Shown here one piece after another: positions 15,696-25,260 of a stretch of DNA of 31,611 nucleotides. Origin of the DNA: Hominenteromicrobium sp900549945. Its GTDB lineage: Bacteria; Bacillota; Clostridia; Oscillospirales; Acutalibacteraceae. The notes beneath the pieces were generated by a model. It had not been told where the DNA came from, ran no database searches, and worked only from the letters and a program-made list of their open reading frames with translations. Each line of letters opens with the position of its first letter. Positions within the stretch are counted from its first letter, which is position 1. The translations under genes and the position numbers were made by a program. The DNA lies in NCBI GenBank assembly GCA_902472305.1, contig CABRNK010000027.1, positions 1-31,611 of the forward strand, in the 5' to 3' direction.

Positions 15696-16013
15696 ATGGC
15701 GTTGGTACATGCGACAGCAGACACATTTGAGGCTTTAATCCGGGAGAATAAGATCGTTCTCGTCGACTTTTTTGCGACGTGGTGCGGCCCGTGCCGGATG
15801 ATCGCTCCGCTGATCGAGCAGGTCGCCGAGGAGTATGACGGCAAAGCGGTCGTGGCGAAGGTCGATATCGACGAGGAGCAGGAGCTCGCGACGCAGTACG
15901 GCATTGAGAGCATCCCGACGGTGATCCTGTTCAAGGACGGCGAGCCGATCAACGTGGAGGTCGGCGCGCACCAGAAGGATTTTTATGCGAACCTGATCGA
16001 CATGCACCTGTGA
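15696..16013 (+). CDS. trxA: thioredoxin
   Basis: A 105-residue classical thioredoxin: DFFATWCGPCRM with the redox pair Cys30/Cys33, KVDIDEEQELATQYGIESIP with the cis-Pro loop ESIPTVILF, and a short amphipathic C-terminal helix. There is no signal peptide, so it is cytoplasmic and reduces disulfides with electrons from thioredoxin reductase, which is not encoded here. The reading frame is open from an ATG at 15663, but AAGGAGG at 15681-15687 points to ATG 15696. It lies 25 bases after the cyclophilin gene and 10 before the thioesterase gene. Confidence 0.93.
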   Translation: MALVHATADTFEALIRENKIVLVDFFATWCGPCRMIAPLIEQVAEEYDGKAVVAKVDIDEEQELATQYGIESIPTVILFKDGEPINVEVGAHQKDFYANLIDMHL

Positions 16014-16023
16014 GGGAAACGCA

Positions 16024-16443
16024 ATGTATACATTTGAGCGGACGGCCAAGTATTACGAAACCGATCAAATGGGGATAGTGCACCATTCCAATTACATTCG
16101 CTGGTTTGAGGAAGCCCGGATTGATCTGATGGATCAACTCGGGCTTCCTTACAGGAAGATGGAGGAAAGCGGCGTCCTGATCCCCGTGCTCGGCGTGAGC
16201 TGTACATATAAGCATCCGATCCGGTTCGATGAAACCATTGTGCTGGAGCTGGAGATCCAAAATTACACCGGCGTACGGTTTGAGGTGGTCTACACCGGCC
16301 GCCACAAGGAAACCGGGCTTTTGAGCTGCACGGGCGTTTCGCAGCACTGCTTTACGACGCCGGAATTGAAGCCGGTGCGCCTCAAGCAGCATTTCCCGGC
16401 TTGGCATGAGGCATTTCTGCGCGCTTCGGTGGAGAAGGCGTAA
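16024..16443 (+). CDS. hotdog-fold acyl-CoA thioesterase (YbgC/4HBT family)
   Basis: A 139-residue single-domain protein with the family signature YYETDQMGIVHHSNYIRWFEEAR, given here in part: Asp14 of TDQMG is the expected catalytic acid and HHSNY follows. Later strands include VLIPVLGVSCTYKHPIRFDE. Members of the 4-hydroxybenzoyl-CoA thioesterase/YbgC family hydrolyse acyl-CoA or acyl-ACP in the cytoplasm. It starts 10 bases after trxA and is the last gene before a strong terminator. The acyl substrate is not predictable. Confidence 0.88.
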   Translation: MYTFERTAKYYETDQMGIVHHSNYIRWFEEARIDLMDQLGLPYRKMEESGVLIPVLGVSCTYKHPIRFDETIVLELEIQNYTGVRFEVVYTGRHKETGLLSCTGVSQHCFTTPELKPVRLKQHFPAWHEAFLRASVEKA

Positions 16444-16490
16444 AGCCGTGCGTGTGCAGCCTGCTTTGGCTGCCGGTGCGGTAATCTAAT

Positions 16491-16542
16491 AAAAAACAGG
16501 GACGGCAGGCACCGGATGGTGCGTCTGCCGTCCCTGTTTTTT
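16491..16542. terminator. perfect bidirectional terminator
   Basis: AAAAAACAGGGACGGCAG (16491-16508) is exactly complementary to the right arm at 16525-16542, ending in six Ts. The A-run on the left gives six Ts on the minus strand, so it can stop the thioesterase transcript and the convergent export operon. Confidence 0.9.
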
Positions 16543-16575
16543 GCTTGAGCGAAAGTTCTTCGGATCAAGGCGCAA

Positions 16576-16619
16576 AGGAACGGGCTGCACAGCTCTGCCG
16601 CGCAGTCCGTTCCTCTGTT
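16576..16619 (+). terminator. second hairpin terminator
   Basis: AGGAACGGGCTGC (16576-16588) pairs with GCAGTCCGTTCCT (16602-16614), with one wobble, followed by CTGTTTT. It backs up the preceding terminator for plus-strand read-through. Confidence 0.7.
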
Positions 16620-16666
16620 TTAATTATCTGCCGAAAAGCCGGCCGCTAAAATCGATTTCAGCCCGT

Positions 16667-17919
<1,253 letters not shown>

Positions 17920-17923
<4 letters not shown>

Positions 17924-19827
17924 TCTGCCGCTGCCTCCTCTCCGCCGAGCGCGGCGTTCTCGGGCAGGTTAGCCCGCGCGCCGTCAATGGCCTGTGCGCC
18001 GTAGGGGAAAGCGATGTAATCGTCCGCGGTCAGCACGTCTCCCTTGATCTCGAGATATTCGTTGTATACGGTTTTGCCCGTTTGGATGTATGTCTTGTGC
18101 ACGCGCTTGTCCTCACCGGCTTTCAGAATGTAGCGGCCGCCGTCGTCGCTGCGGATATAGGCTTTCGAAAGGTAGATGGCGTCGCTCGGGGCTTCGTCAC
18201 CGGCGCCGGCCTGCAGGATGATGTCCAGCATCATGCCGTTTTTCAGGTCTGCGGCGTCCGGGATGAAGGCCGTGAACGCGTAGCTTGAGGTGTTCGGGTT
18301 GCTCATGCCGTCGTAGTAGCTGCCCTCGCTCGGGAAATCGGAGATCTTGACGATCTCCGCCTCATAGCTGGCGCCGATCTCCCATGCCGATACGGAAATC
18401 ATATCGCCCACGTTGATGCGCCCAAGCAGGGATTCGTTCAGCGTGCCGGTCACATAGAAGCCGTCGCCGCCGGAAACCACAAGGAAGGGTGTGCTGGAGG
18501 CAAGCGCCGTGTCCAGATCGGTCAGCGTCTTTACGGTGCCGTTGACCGTTGCGGTGACCGTCGCGTTTTTGAGCTCCAGCTCCGCCTTGCTGAGGTCGAG
18601 CTTGGCCTGCTTGACGGCGATCTCCAAATCGCGGATCTCCTGCTTTTTTTCCAAGATCATCCGGTCGAGCTCTTCCTGCGTGTACATGCCGTCGCCCGGG
18701 TCGATCGGTGCGACCCATGGGTCGTCCGGCTCGATGCCGAGCATTTCGATGTTGTCCTCCGGCGCTTCGACCGCGTCAAAGAAGAAGCCGGCGGAGATCC
18801 GATGCCCGTCCATGGCCCAGCCCTTGCGCAGCGGCAGATTTTCGTTATTCTCCTCGTGCACCTCGAAGCGCGCGGCAAACGGACCGTTCGGAAGCTCAAA
18901 TATTTCCTCCGGCGCGTCCGTGGCAGATGCGTCCGGGGTGGGGGAAGCGCTCGCTGTCAGGCGGCGGAACCAAGCCACGCCGGAGATCTCGGGCGCAGCG
19001 CTGGCTTCCGGCTCCGGTGTCGCAGTTGGCTCCGGCATGGCCGTTGGCTCGGGCGTCGCGGTCGGCTCCGGGGTATCTGTCGGCTTCGGATCTCCCGAGC
19101 TATCAGGCGCTTCGGGAGAGGGAGAGGCCGAAGGCTCTGGATCGGGTGCAGACGTGGGCGCTGCGCTCGGCTCGGCAGAGGGGGAGGGGGTCGGCGTCAG
19201 CGTACTGAGTCCGAGCAGCCGCATCAGAAATTCCTTTGTGAGCACGCAGTCCTCCGTGCACAGGAAAACGTACGGGTCTTCGGTTGTGCCCGTGCCCTTG
19301 AAAGGCTTCGAATGTTCGTCGATTTCGGAATAGAGCGTTGCCTCCGATTCCGGCGTGGGGGTCGGCGTCGGCACAGGCTCCGGGTCCGGCACCGGCGGCT
19401 CCACATAGGGCGCGGTGTTTTGCAGGCGGACCAAGTCCTTGTTTGCCTGCTGCAGCTCGTAGCTTTTCTTTTCAAGCTCGAGCGCCTTGCCCTCCACAGT
19501 CAGCTCCAGCTTCGTCGTGTCGTATTGCAGGAGCGTGTCGCCGATCTTGACCGACTGCCCCTCCTTCACAAAGATCTCGGAAATAGATTTGGTCGTATCC
19601 GGGTAAAGCTCCTGCACGAAGTCGCTCGTCGCGATGCCGTAGGTGCTTGACTGGTCGCCCCAGTATGAGGTGGATACGTTGGAAACCGGCTGCACGTCTA
19701 CGGTGGTGTTGGCCTTTTTGCTGTTCATAAAGACCGCAATACCGGTGACGACAAGCGCCGCAGCGGCGGCGCACGATACCGAGATGACCGCGATCCGCTT
19801 TGCGGGGGATTTTGCACCGTACTTCAT
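17920..19827 (-). CDS. HlyD/MacA-like adaptor with large Pro-rich insertion
   Basis: A 635-residue membrane-fusion adaptor, far longer than usual (about 350-450). In order: membrane anchor (about 11-34), first lipoyl half with EIFVKEGQSVKIGDTLLQYD (about 83-102), coiled-coil helix (105-136), an insertion (about 140-378), return helix (381-420: EELDRMILEKKQEIRDLEIA), second lipoyl half (VTATVNGTVKTL) and the beta-barrel. The insertion has a PEPVPTPTPTPE linker, a block with GTGTTEDPYVFLC, a roughly 95-residue Pro/Thr/Ser/Glu linker with PEPTATPEPTAMPEPTATPE, and a second block with ARFEVHEENNENLPLRKGW. Both ends overlap neighbours by ATGA. The scaffold is certain; the role of the insertion is unknown. 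Confidence 0.88.
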
Positions 19828-20522
19828 ACCGTCACCTCCGTTTCGGGCTGTGCGGCCTGCTCGGCAAAGCGGCCGTCACGGATGTGCAGAATGCGCTTTG
19901 CGTGGTTTGCGACGTCGCTGTCGTGTGTGATCATTACGACGGTCACGCCCTCGTCGTTGAGCGTTTGGAACAGCGCCATGATCTGCTGGCCGGACTGGCT
20001 GTCCAGCGCGCCGGTCGGTTCGTCGGCAAGCAGGATCTTCGGGTTGTTGACGATTGCGCGGGCGATCGCAACGCGCTGGCACTGGCCGCCGGAAAGCTGG
20101 TTCGGCTTAAAATCGACGCGGTCGCCGAGGCCGACGCGCTCGAGTGCGCGCACGGCACGCTCGCGCCGCACCTTTTTCGGCACGCCGGCATAGAGCAGGG
20201 GGAGCGCCACGTTGTCCGCCGCGCTTTGGCGGGGCAGGAGATGGAAGCTCTGAAACACAAAGCCGATCGAATTGAGCCGGATTTCCGAGAGCTTTGCCTC
20301 GCTGCTGCCGATGACGCTCTCGCCCGCGAGGCTGTACGTGCCGGTTGTCGGCAGGTCGAGACAGCCGATGATGTTCATCAGCGTCGTCTTGCCCGAGCCG
20401 GATGGCCCCATGATCGCGACGTACTCTCCCTCGTCGACGGAGAGGGAGATGTCCTTCAGAACCGGGACTTCCATCTTGCCCTGCGTGTAGGTTTTGTCGA
20501 TGTTGTGCAGCTCAAGGATCAT
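19824..20522 (-). CDS. MacB/LolD-type ABC ATPase
   Basis: A 232-residue ATPase with Walker A GPSGSGKTT (about residues 39-47), Q-loop GFVFQSFHLLPRQSA, signature LSGGQCQRVAIARAI, Walker B ILLADEPTGALDS and switch VVMITHDSDVA. The Q-loop plus the PTGALDSQSG pattern place it with the MacB/LolD/YknY exporters. It powers the FtsX-type permease at the end of the operon. ATGA overlaps on both sides tie it translationally to the two adaptor genes. Confidence 0.95.
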   Translation of the reverse strand: MILELHNIDKTYTQGKMEVPVLKDISLSVDEGEYVAIMGPSGSGKTTLMNIIGCLDLPTTGTYSLAGESVIGSSEAKLSEIRLNSIGFVFQSFHLLPRQSAADNVALPLLYAGVPKKVRRERAVRALERVGLGDRVDFKPNQLSGGQCQRVAIARAIVNNPKILLADEPTGALDSQSGQQIMALFQTLNDEGVTVVMITHDSDVANHAKRILHIRDGRFAEQAAQPETEVTV

Positions 20523-21949
20523 CCGACTGCACCTCCGATCACGACGCCGCCTCCCTCAGTCGTAGCGGGCAGAGCGGCGGCGTCCTCGGCGGGCGCATCC
20601 GCTTGTGCGCCGTTGTCCTCAGGTACTGTGTTGCCGCCGTCACCGTCGAGCACTGCACCGCCGTTTTCGGGGGTTGTACCGCCTTCCTCCGGCATAGCAC
20701 CGCCGTTTTCCGGCATAGCACCGCCGTTTTCCGGCATATCACCGCCCTCCGGCATGACCGTGCCGGGATCGGCCGCATACATGCCGCTGTGCATGTTGTC
20801 TCCGGGAATGGCGATGCGGTCGTCCTCATCGAGGCCGGAGAGAATCTCGTATTCATCCGTATCGGCGTCATATTGGCCGAGGGAAAGCTCGCGCTTTTCG
20901 ATTCGGTTCTGCGCGGTCGCCGCCCAAACATAGCTCTTGCTGCCCTCGGTAAAGATGTAATAGCCCGGCAGCCACAGGCCGGTCTTGACGAGCGTGTCGC
21001 CGAGATCGGGCTCCACATAGACGTGCTGCCCGAGCATCAGGCCGTCAAAGCTGTCCAGCAGAACGTAAAAATTGTATTTGGAAGCGAGGGTGAAGGAATC
21101 CTCATTGCCGTAGGAGACATAATTGTTCTTGTTGTTCGAGACGGGCTCGCGCTCGATGGTGTCGATCTTGCCGCTCCATGTCACACTGGGGTCGACGCGG
21201 GAGGTCACCTTGACCGGCATACCCTCGTAAAGCGACTGAATATTCAGCTCGGTCGCCGTCGCCTTGATCCGGTACTGGCCGGTCGAGAGAATTTTGATAT
21301 AGGCGTTCGAGGTGTCATCGCCATAGCCCGTGTTATTCTGGTTTCCGGAATCGTTGATCTCCTTGATCACGCCGTCCATCTCGGCGAGAACGTCGGTGTT
21401 TTCGAGCGATTTCTTGAGCTGCTCGATCTCCTTCGCCTTTGTGGATTGGTCGTATTCCGCCGTGCGGACCTCAAGCTGCGTGGACTGGATCTGGAGCGTA
21501 TAGGAGAGCTGGTCGTCCGAGGAGGCGTTGTTCTTTTCCTGCTCGAGGCTGTCGATCTGCTGGTTCAGCGTGGTGATCCGGTTGCTGAGGCTTTCGAGCT
21601 GGAGCTCGGCCTCCTGCAATTGCAGGGCAATGTCCTCCGTATCGTAGCTGAAGAGCGGGTCGCCGGCCTTGACCTGCTGCCCGACGGTCACGTGCAGCTC
21701 GGCGATCTTCTTTGTGTCGTCCTTCTGCACGGAAAGCGTCTTTTCCGGCTCGGCCACGCCGGAAAATTTCGCCGTCATGCCGAGCCCGCCCTCGCCGGTG
21801 ATGTCGGAAACTGCGTTCACATAGGCGATCTCGTTCGGATCGCTCGGAACGGCAGCCTGACGGAAGAAGAAAAACCACACCGCTGCGGCGGCTAAAATAA
21901 GCGCGGCAGCAGCGGCGCCGCTGATGATCCAAATCTTTTTCTTCGTCAT
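20519..21949 (-). CDS. MacA-like adaptor with Pro/Gly-rich C-terminal tail
   Basis: A 476-residue membrane-fusion adaptor: N-terminal membrane anchor (IWIISGAAAAALILAAAAVW), first lipoyl half with LHVTVGQQVKAGDPLFSYD (about 82-101), long coiled-coil hairpin (about 105-190), second lipoyl half (LAEMDGVIKEI), beta-barrel (MPVKVTSRVDPS) and membrane-proximal domain ending around residue 400. A tail of about 75 residues follows with repeats of the type MPENGGA and a Gly-rich end. ATG 21949 follows AAGGAAGGA; the frame extends upstream without a ribosome binding site. It is the first gene of a four-gene export operon and would link the membrane pump to the cell wall side. Confidence 0.9.
   Translation of the reverse strand: MTKKKIWIISGAAAAALILAAAAVWFFFFRQAAVPSDPNEIAYVNAVSDITGEGGLGMTAKFSGVAEPEKTLSVQKDDTKKIAELHVTVGQQVKAGDPLFSYDTEDIALQLQEAELQLESLSNRITTLNQQIDSLEQEKNNASSDDQLSYTLQIQSTQLEVRTAEYDQSTKAKEIEQLKKSLENTDVLAEMDGVIKEINDSGNQNNTGYGDDTSNAYIKILSTGQYRIKATATELNIQSLYEGMPVKVTSRVDPSVTWSGKIDTIEREPVSNNKNNYVSYGNEDSFTLASKYNFYVLLDSFDGLMLGQHVYVEPDLGDTLVKTGLWLPGYYIFTEGSKSYVWAATAQNRIEKRELSLGQYDADTDEYEILSGLDEDDRIAIPGDNMHSGMYAADPGTVMPEGGDMPENGGAMPENGGAMPEEGGTTPENGGAVLDGDGGNTVPEDNGAQADAPAEDAAALPATTEGGGVVIGGAVG
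20691..20750 (-). repeat. 21-bp tandem repeat inside the adaptor tail
   Basis: Two perfect 21-base copies (20691-20711 and 20712-20732) are followed by an 18-base variant (20733-20750). More diverged copies extend to about 20655. On the coding strand they spell Met-Pro-Glu-Asn-Gly-Gly-Ala units. The unit length is a multiple of three, so copy number can change without breaking the frame. Confidence 0.85.
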
Positions 21950-22018
21950 GAAAGTCCTTCCTTTCTCAATATATATCCCTGTATTGTTGTTTTGCACCAA
22001 TTTCAGCAGAAAGCCATA

Positions 22019-22031
22019 TGCACCGGGTGCA
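22019..22031. promoter_or_regulatory. 13-bp palindrome in the export-operon leader
   Basis: TGCACC, G, GGTGCA forms a perfect palindrome about 15-27 bases after the expected transcription start of the minus-strand operon. A further TGCACC half-site lies at 21993-21998. It could be an operator for an unlinked regulator, or chance. Confidence 0.4.
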
Positions 22032-22052
22032 AGTGGGACACCAGACAAGCAC

Positions 22053-22081
22053 ATTATACAATGAAACGCACGCAATAACAA
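22053..22081 (-). promoter_or_regulatory. promoter of the export operon
   Basis: On the minus strand TTGTTA (22081-22076) is followed after 17 bases by a perfect TATAAT (22058-22053). The leader to the first ATG would be about 95 bases. Confidence 0.75.
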
Positions 22082-22145
22082 CTTAAATAATTCTGACGAA
22101 TGCAAAACATTTGCAAATTTTCCGCCGGCAGCCGAGCCGCCTGCC

Positions 22146-22173
22146 TTGACAAGCGCCGGTTCCGCGATACAAT
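22146..22173 (+). promoter_or_regulatory. promoter of the cysteine synthase gene
   Basis: TTGACA (22146-22151) and TACAAT (22168-22173) are separated by 16 bases. It diverges from the export-operon promoter. No T-box or S-box leader features were recognised in the 30-base leader. Confidence 0.8.
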
Positions 22174-22204
22174 AAAGGAGAACAATCGAAAAGGGGGCTG
22201 AATC

Positions 22205-23149
<945 letters not shown>

Positions 23150-23169
23150 GAAAGTCAGACATGGACGCA

Positions 23170-23211
23170 AAAGCGGACGGCTTCCCGAATCTAAAGGAAG
23201 CCGTCCGCTTT
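23170..23211. terminator. strong hairpin after cysteine synthase
   Basis: AAAGCGGACGGCTTCC (23170-23185) and GGAAGCCGTCCGCTTT (23196-23211) form a perfect 16-bp stem. The T-run is short on the plus strand (CTTT). Confidence 0.75.
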
Positions 23212-23212
23212 A

Positions 23213-23251
23213 AAAAGATGCGCCGGGTCAGAGCGAGCCGGCGCATCTTTT
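23213..23251. terminator. second, bidirectional terminator hairpin
   Basis: AAAAGATGCGCCGG (23213-23226) pairs perfectly with CCGGCGCATCTTTT (23238-23251). Ts follow on the plus strand, and the A-run at 23212-23216 gives five Ts on the minus strand, so it can serve both convergent genes. Confidence 0.85.
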
Positions 23252-23291
23252 ATATTACGCGGTATTTTTAGGTGTGTCCGGCGGCAGACGC

Positions 23292-24338
23292 TCAGTCGCC
23301 GTAACGCGTGAGGATCTCCGCTGTTCCGTATAGCTCGTCCTCCGTGATCGTGCGGCCCCAAGCGATCTTGCAGCTTTCGTAATCGGCATTGACCTCGGTC
23401 ACGCGGACGTAGCGGGAGCCGTCTGCCTGCGTGCCGGTTTCCGTCACGAGAACGGAGTGCTCCAAATCGATGAGGCGAATGTGATCGCCGACCCGCACGC
23501 GGTCAAAATCGTAGTGTATGGTGACTGGCGCCTCCGTGCCGAAGAGCAGGTCGCTGAGCAGGCTCGCGTAGCCGAGGCACTGCGTGCCGTCGCTGTATTC
23601 CGGAAAGTATGCGTCGGTTTTCCCGGAATAAGTGTTGCAGGATGCGTAGCCCTCGACGGAGTGGGCACAGGGCGTGCCGGTGACACAGAACATATCGGCA
23701 TCCGCGGGGGCGCCGGCGCAGTTCCAATACAGGCCGTCCTCAAAATACAGCGCGAGCGATTTCAGCTTTTCGCGCGCCTCGGCTTCCGTCTTAACGCCCT
23801 TTTCCGCAAGGGTCGGACGTGCGATAACGGTAGCCGTCTCCGTCTGCACGGGGCGGATCGAGTCCGCATCGATGTAGCCGGTGATCTGATCCTTGACGGA
23901 AATCTCCGCGTAAGCGCCTTCTGCAGCGTCGGAGAGCAGAGAGACATAGACATTCGCGGCGAGCCTGCCCACGGCCGGCGCATCAGCCTCGGGCGCGGAA
24001 AGAACAGAGACGGGGCTCAGGGTTTCGCCGACTGCGGGCGTTTCAGTGTCCGTCGCCGCATGGCCGCGGATGCTGAGCAGCGTACTGTCGCAGTATCCGG
24101 TTGTGCCGTCCTCAAGCGCGATGCGCGTCCAGTCCGCGCTGGTGTGCTCGAGCACCTGCACTGTGTCGCCGTCTGCGATCTTTGCGGTCACAACGGAAAG
24201 CGAGGAGGGGCCGCTGTGCAGGGCATGTGTATTGCTCTCCTCCGATGCGAAAGCCGGCAGGGAGGTGGAGCAGAGCAGAAGCGCCGCCGCAAGGCTGCTC
24301 AGGTGCATCATAAATTTTGTTTTGATCCGAGCGTGCAT
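23292..24338 (-). CDS. secreted SH3-repeat protein with papain-like Cys/His domain
   Basis: A 348-residue exported protein: signal peptide ending near PAFA-SEES (residue 31), a first SH3b-like repeat (KIADGDTVQVLEHTSADWTR, then DGTTGYCDSTLL) and a second (VLSAPEADAPAVGRLAANVY, then DQITGYIDADSI). A C-terminal domain has TQCLGYASLLSDLLFG, RVGDHIRLIDLEHSVLVTE and VTEVNADYESCKIAWGR. Cys, His and Asn in that order suggest a papain-like or amidase fold, as in NlpC/CHAP-type cell-wall enzymes, but I cannot assign a named family. SH3b repeats usually bind peptidoglycan. GGAGG precedes the ATG. A hydrolytic role on the cell wall is inference. Confidence 0.7.
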   Translation of the reverse strand: MHARIKTKFMMHLSSLAAALLLCSTSLPAFASEESNTHALHSGPSSLSVVTAKIADGDTVQVLEHTSADWTRIALEDGTTGYCDSTLLSIRGHAATDTETPAVGETLSPVSVLSAPEADAPAVGRLAANVYVSLLSDAAEGAYAEISVKDQITGYIDADSIRPVQTETATVIARPTLAEKGVKTEAEAREKLKSLALYFEDGLYWNCAGAPADADMFCVTGTPCAHSVEGYASCNTYSGKTDAYFPEYSDGTQCLGYASLLSDLLFGTEAPVTIHYDFDRVRVGDHIRLIDLEHSVLVTETGTQADGSRYVRVTEVNADYESCKIAWGRTITEDELYGTAEILTRYGD

Positions 24339-24375
24339 GGGGATAGCCTCCGATCTCTATACTATATACAGTATT

Positions 24376-24404
24376 ATTTTACAGGAATTTTTGTTCCGGG
24401 TCAA
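24376..24404 (-). promoter_or_regulatory. promoter of the SH3-repeat protein gene
   Basis: On the minus strand TTGACC (24404-24399) and TAAAAT (24381-24376) are separated by 17 bases, about 38 bases before the ATG. Confidence 0.75.
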
Positions 24405-24477
24405 CTGTTTTCGGTGTTTTTCTGTGAAAAATCCGCGGCATTTCACACGGTTTTGAGAGACGTTGCGAAAAAACTGC

Positions 24478-24506
24478 TTGCCGGGAGGCTGGATCGGTGG
24501 TATACT
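24478..24506 (+). promoter_or_regulatory. promoter of the RNase H gene
   Basis: TTGCCG (24478-24483), 17 bases, TATACT (24501-24506). The -10 is preceded by TGG, giving an extended -10 element that offsets the weak -35. Confidence 0.7.
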
Positions 24507-24576
24507 GAGGCGTATTGTGAGAACGCGGCGCACAGGCAGGCGGCGCGGCGTGCAGTTCAGAAACGGGGGACGAAAA

Positions 24577-25179
24577 TTGGCGAAAAAATATTATGCGGTG
24601 CGTGCGGGCCGCGAGACGGGCATATTTGAGACATGGGAGGCGTGCCGGCGGCAGACGACCGGTTTTAAGGGCGCGGCCTTTAAGAGCTTTCCGACGCGCG
24701 CGGAGGCAGAGGCATACATGCAGGGCGCCGAAAGCCTTGCATGTGCGGAGAATTTCGCGGCGGACGGCGCCGTCGCCTATGTGGACGGCAGCTATCACAG
24801 TGGGACAAAGGCCTTTTCCTGCGGCGCGGTGCTCTTTTTGAACGGAGAGGAGCTGCATTTTTCCGAAAAATTTGAGGACCCGCAGCTCGCCGAGATGCAC
24901 AATGTCGCAGGGGAAATCAAGGGCGCCGAGACGATCCTTACATACTGCATAGAGCACGAGGTGCCGAGCGTCACGATCTGCCACGATTACGAGGGAGTGG
25001 CGCGGTGGGCGACCGGCGAGTGGAAGGCGAATAAGCCGGGCACGATCGCATACCGCGAATTCTGCCGGCGGGCGGCCGAACACGTGCGCTTCCGGTTTGT
25101 CAAGGTCAAGGGGCATTCCGGCGACAAATACAACGACCTCGCCGACCGCCTTGCAAAGGATGCGCTCGGCATCCCATAA
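24577..25179 (+). CDS. ribonuclease H with N-terminal hybrid-binding domain
   Basis: A 200-residue protein with two parts. The first 50 residues (KKYYAVRAGRETGIFETWEA, FKSFPTRAEAEAYMQG) are the viroplasmin-like hybrid-binding domain of eukaryote-type RNase H1. The rest is an RNase H fold with acidic residues Asp70 (YVDGSY), Glu113 (AGEIKGAE), Asp137 (CHDYEG) and Asp190 (NDLAD), plus the GHSGD loop. It cuts the RNA strand of RNA-DNA hybrids. The most likely start is a TTG at 24577, seven bases after GGGGGA. The frame is open further upstream to 24463, but that part is basic, low-complexity and unlike the family. Confidence 0.88.
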   Translation: MAKKYYAVRAGRETGIFETWEACRRQTTGFKGAAFKSFPTRAEAEAYMQGAESLACAENFAADGAVAYVDGSYHSGTKAFSCGAVLFLNGEELHFSEKFEDPQLAEMHNVAGEIKGAETILTYCIEHEVPSVTICHDYEGVARWATGEWKANKPGTIAYREFCRRAAEHVRFRFVKVKGHSGDKYNDLADRLAKDALGIP

Positions 25180-25216
25180 AATCAAATCAAAATCCAAAAA
25201 GGAACAGAAAAAAGTC

Positions 25217-25247
25217 AAAAGGAACAGGTTTCGCCCTGTTCCTTTTT
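25217..25247. terminator. bidirectional terminator after RNase H
   Basis: AAAAGGAACAGG (25217-25228) pairs with CCTGTTCCTTTT (25235-25246), followed by T. The minus strand exits into TTTTGACTTTTTT. It lies between the RNase H gene and the convergent FAD oxidoreductase gene. Confidence 0.85.
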
Positions 25248-25260
25248 CATTTGCGGGAAA

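Noticed and set aside
21950..22204. Riboswitch or T-box leader for the cysteine synthase gene
   Set aside because: The leader after the promoter is only about 30 bases, and no T-box sequence or S-box stem pattern is present.
24463..24576. N-terminal extension of RNase H by 38 residues
   Set aside because: The extension is basic and unlike the family, and it overlaps the promoter. The TTG at 24577 with GGGGGA upstream fits the hybrid-binding domain start.
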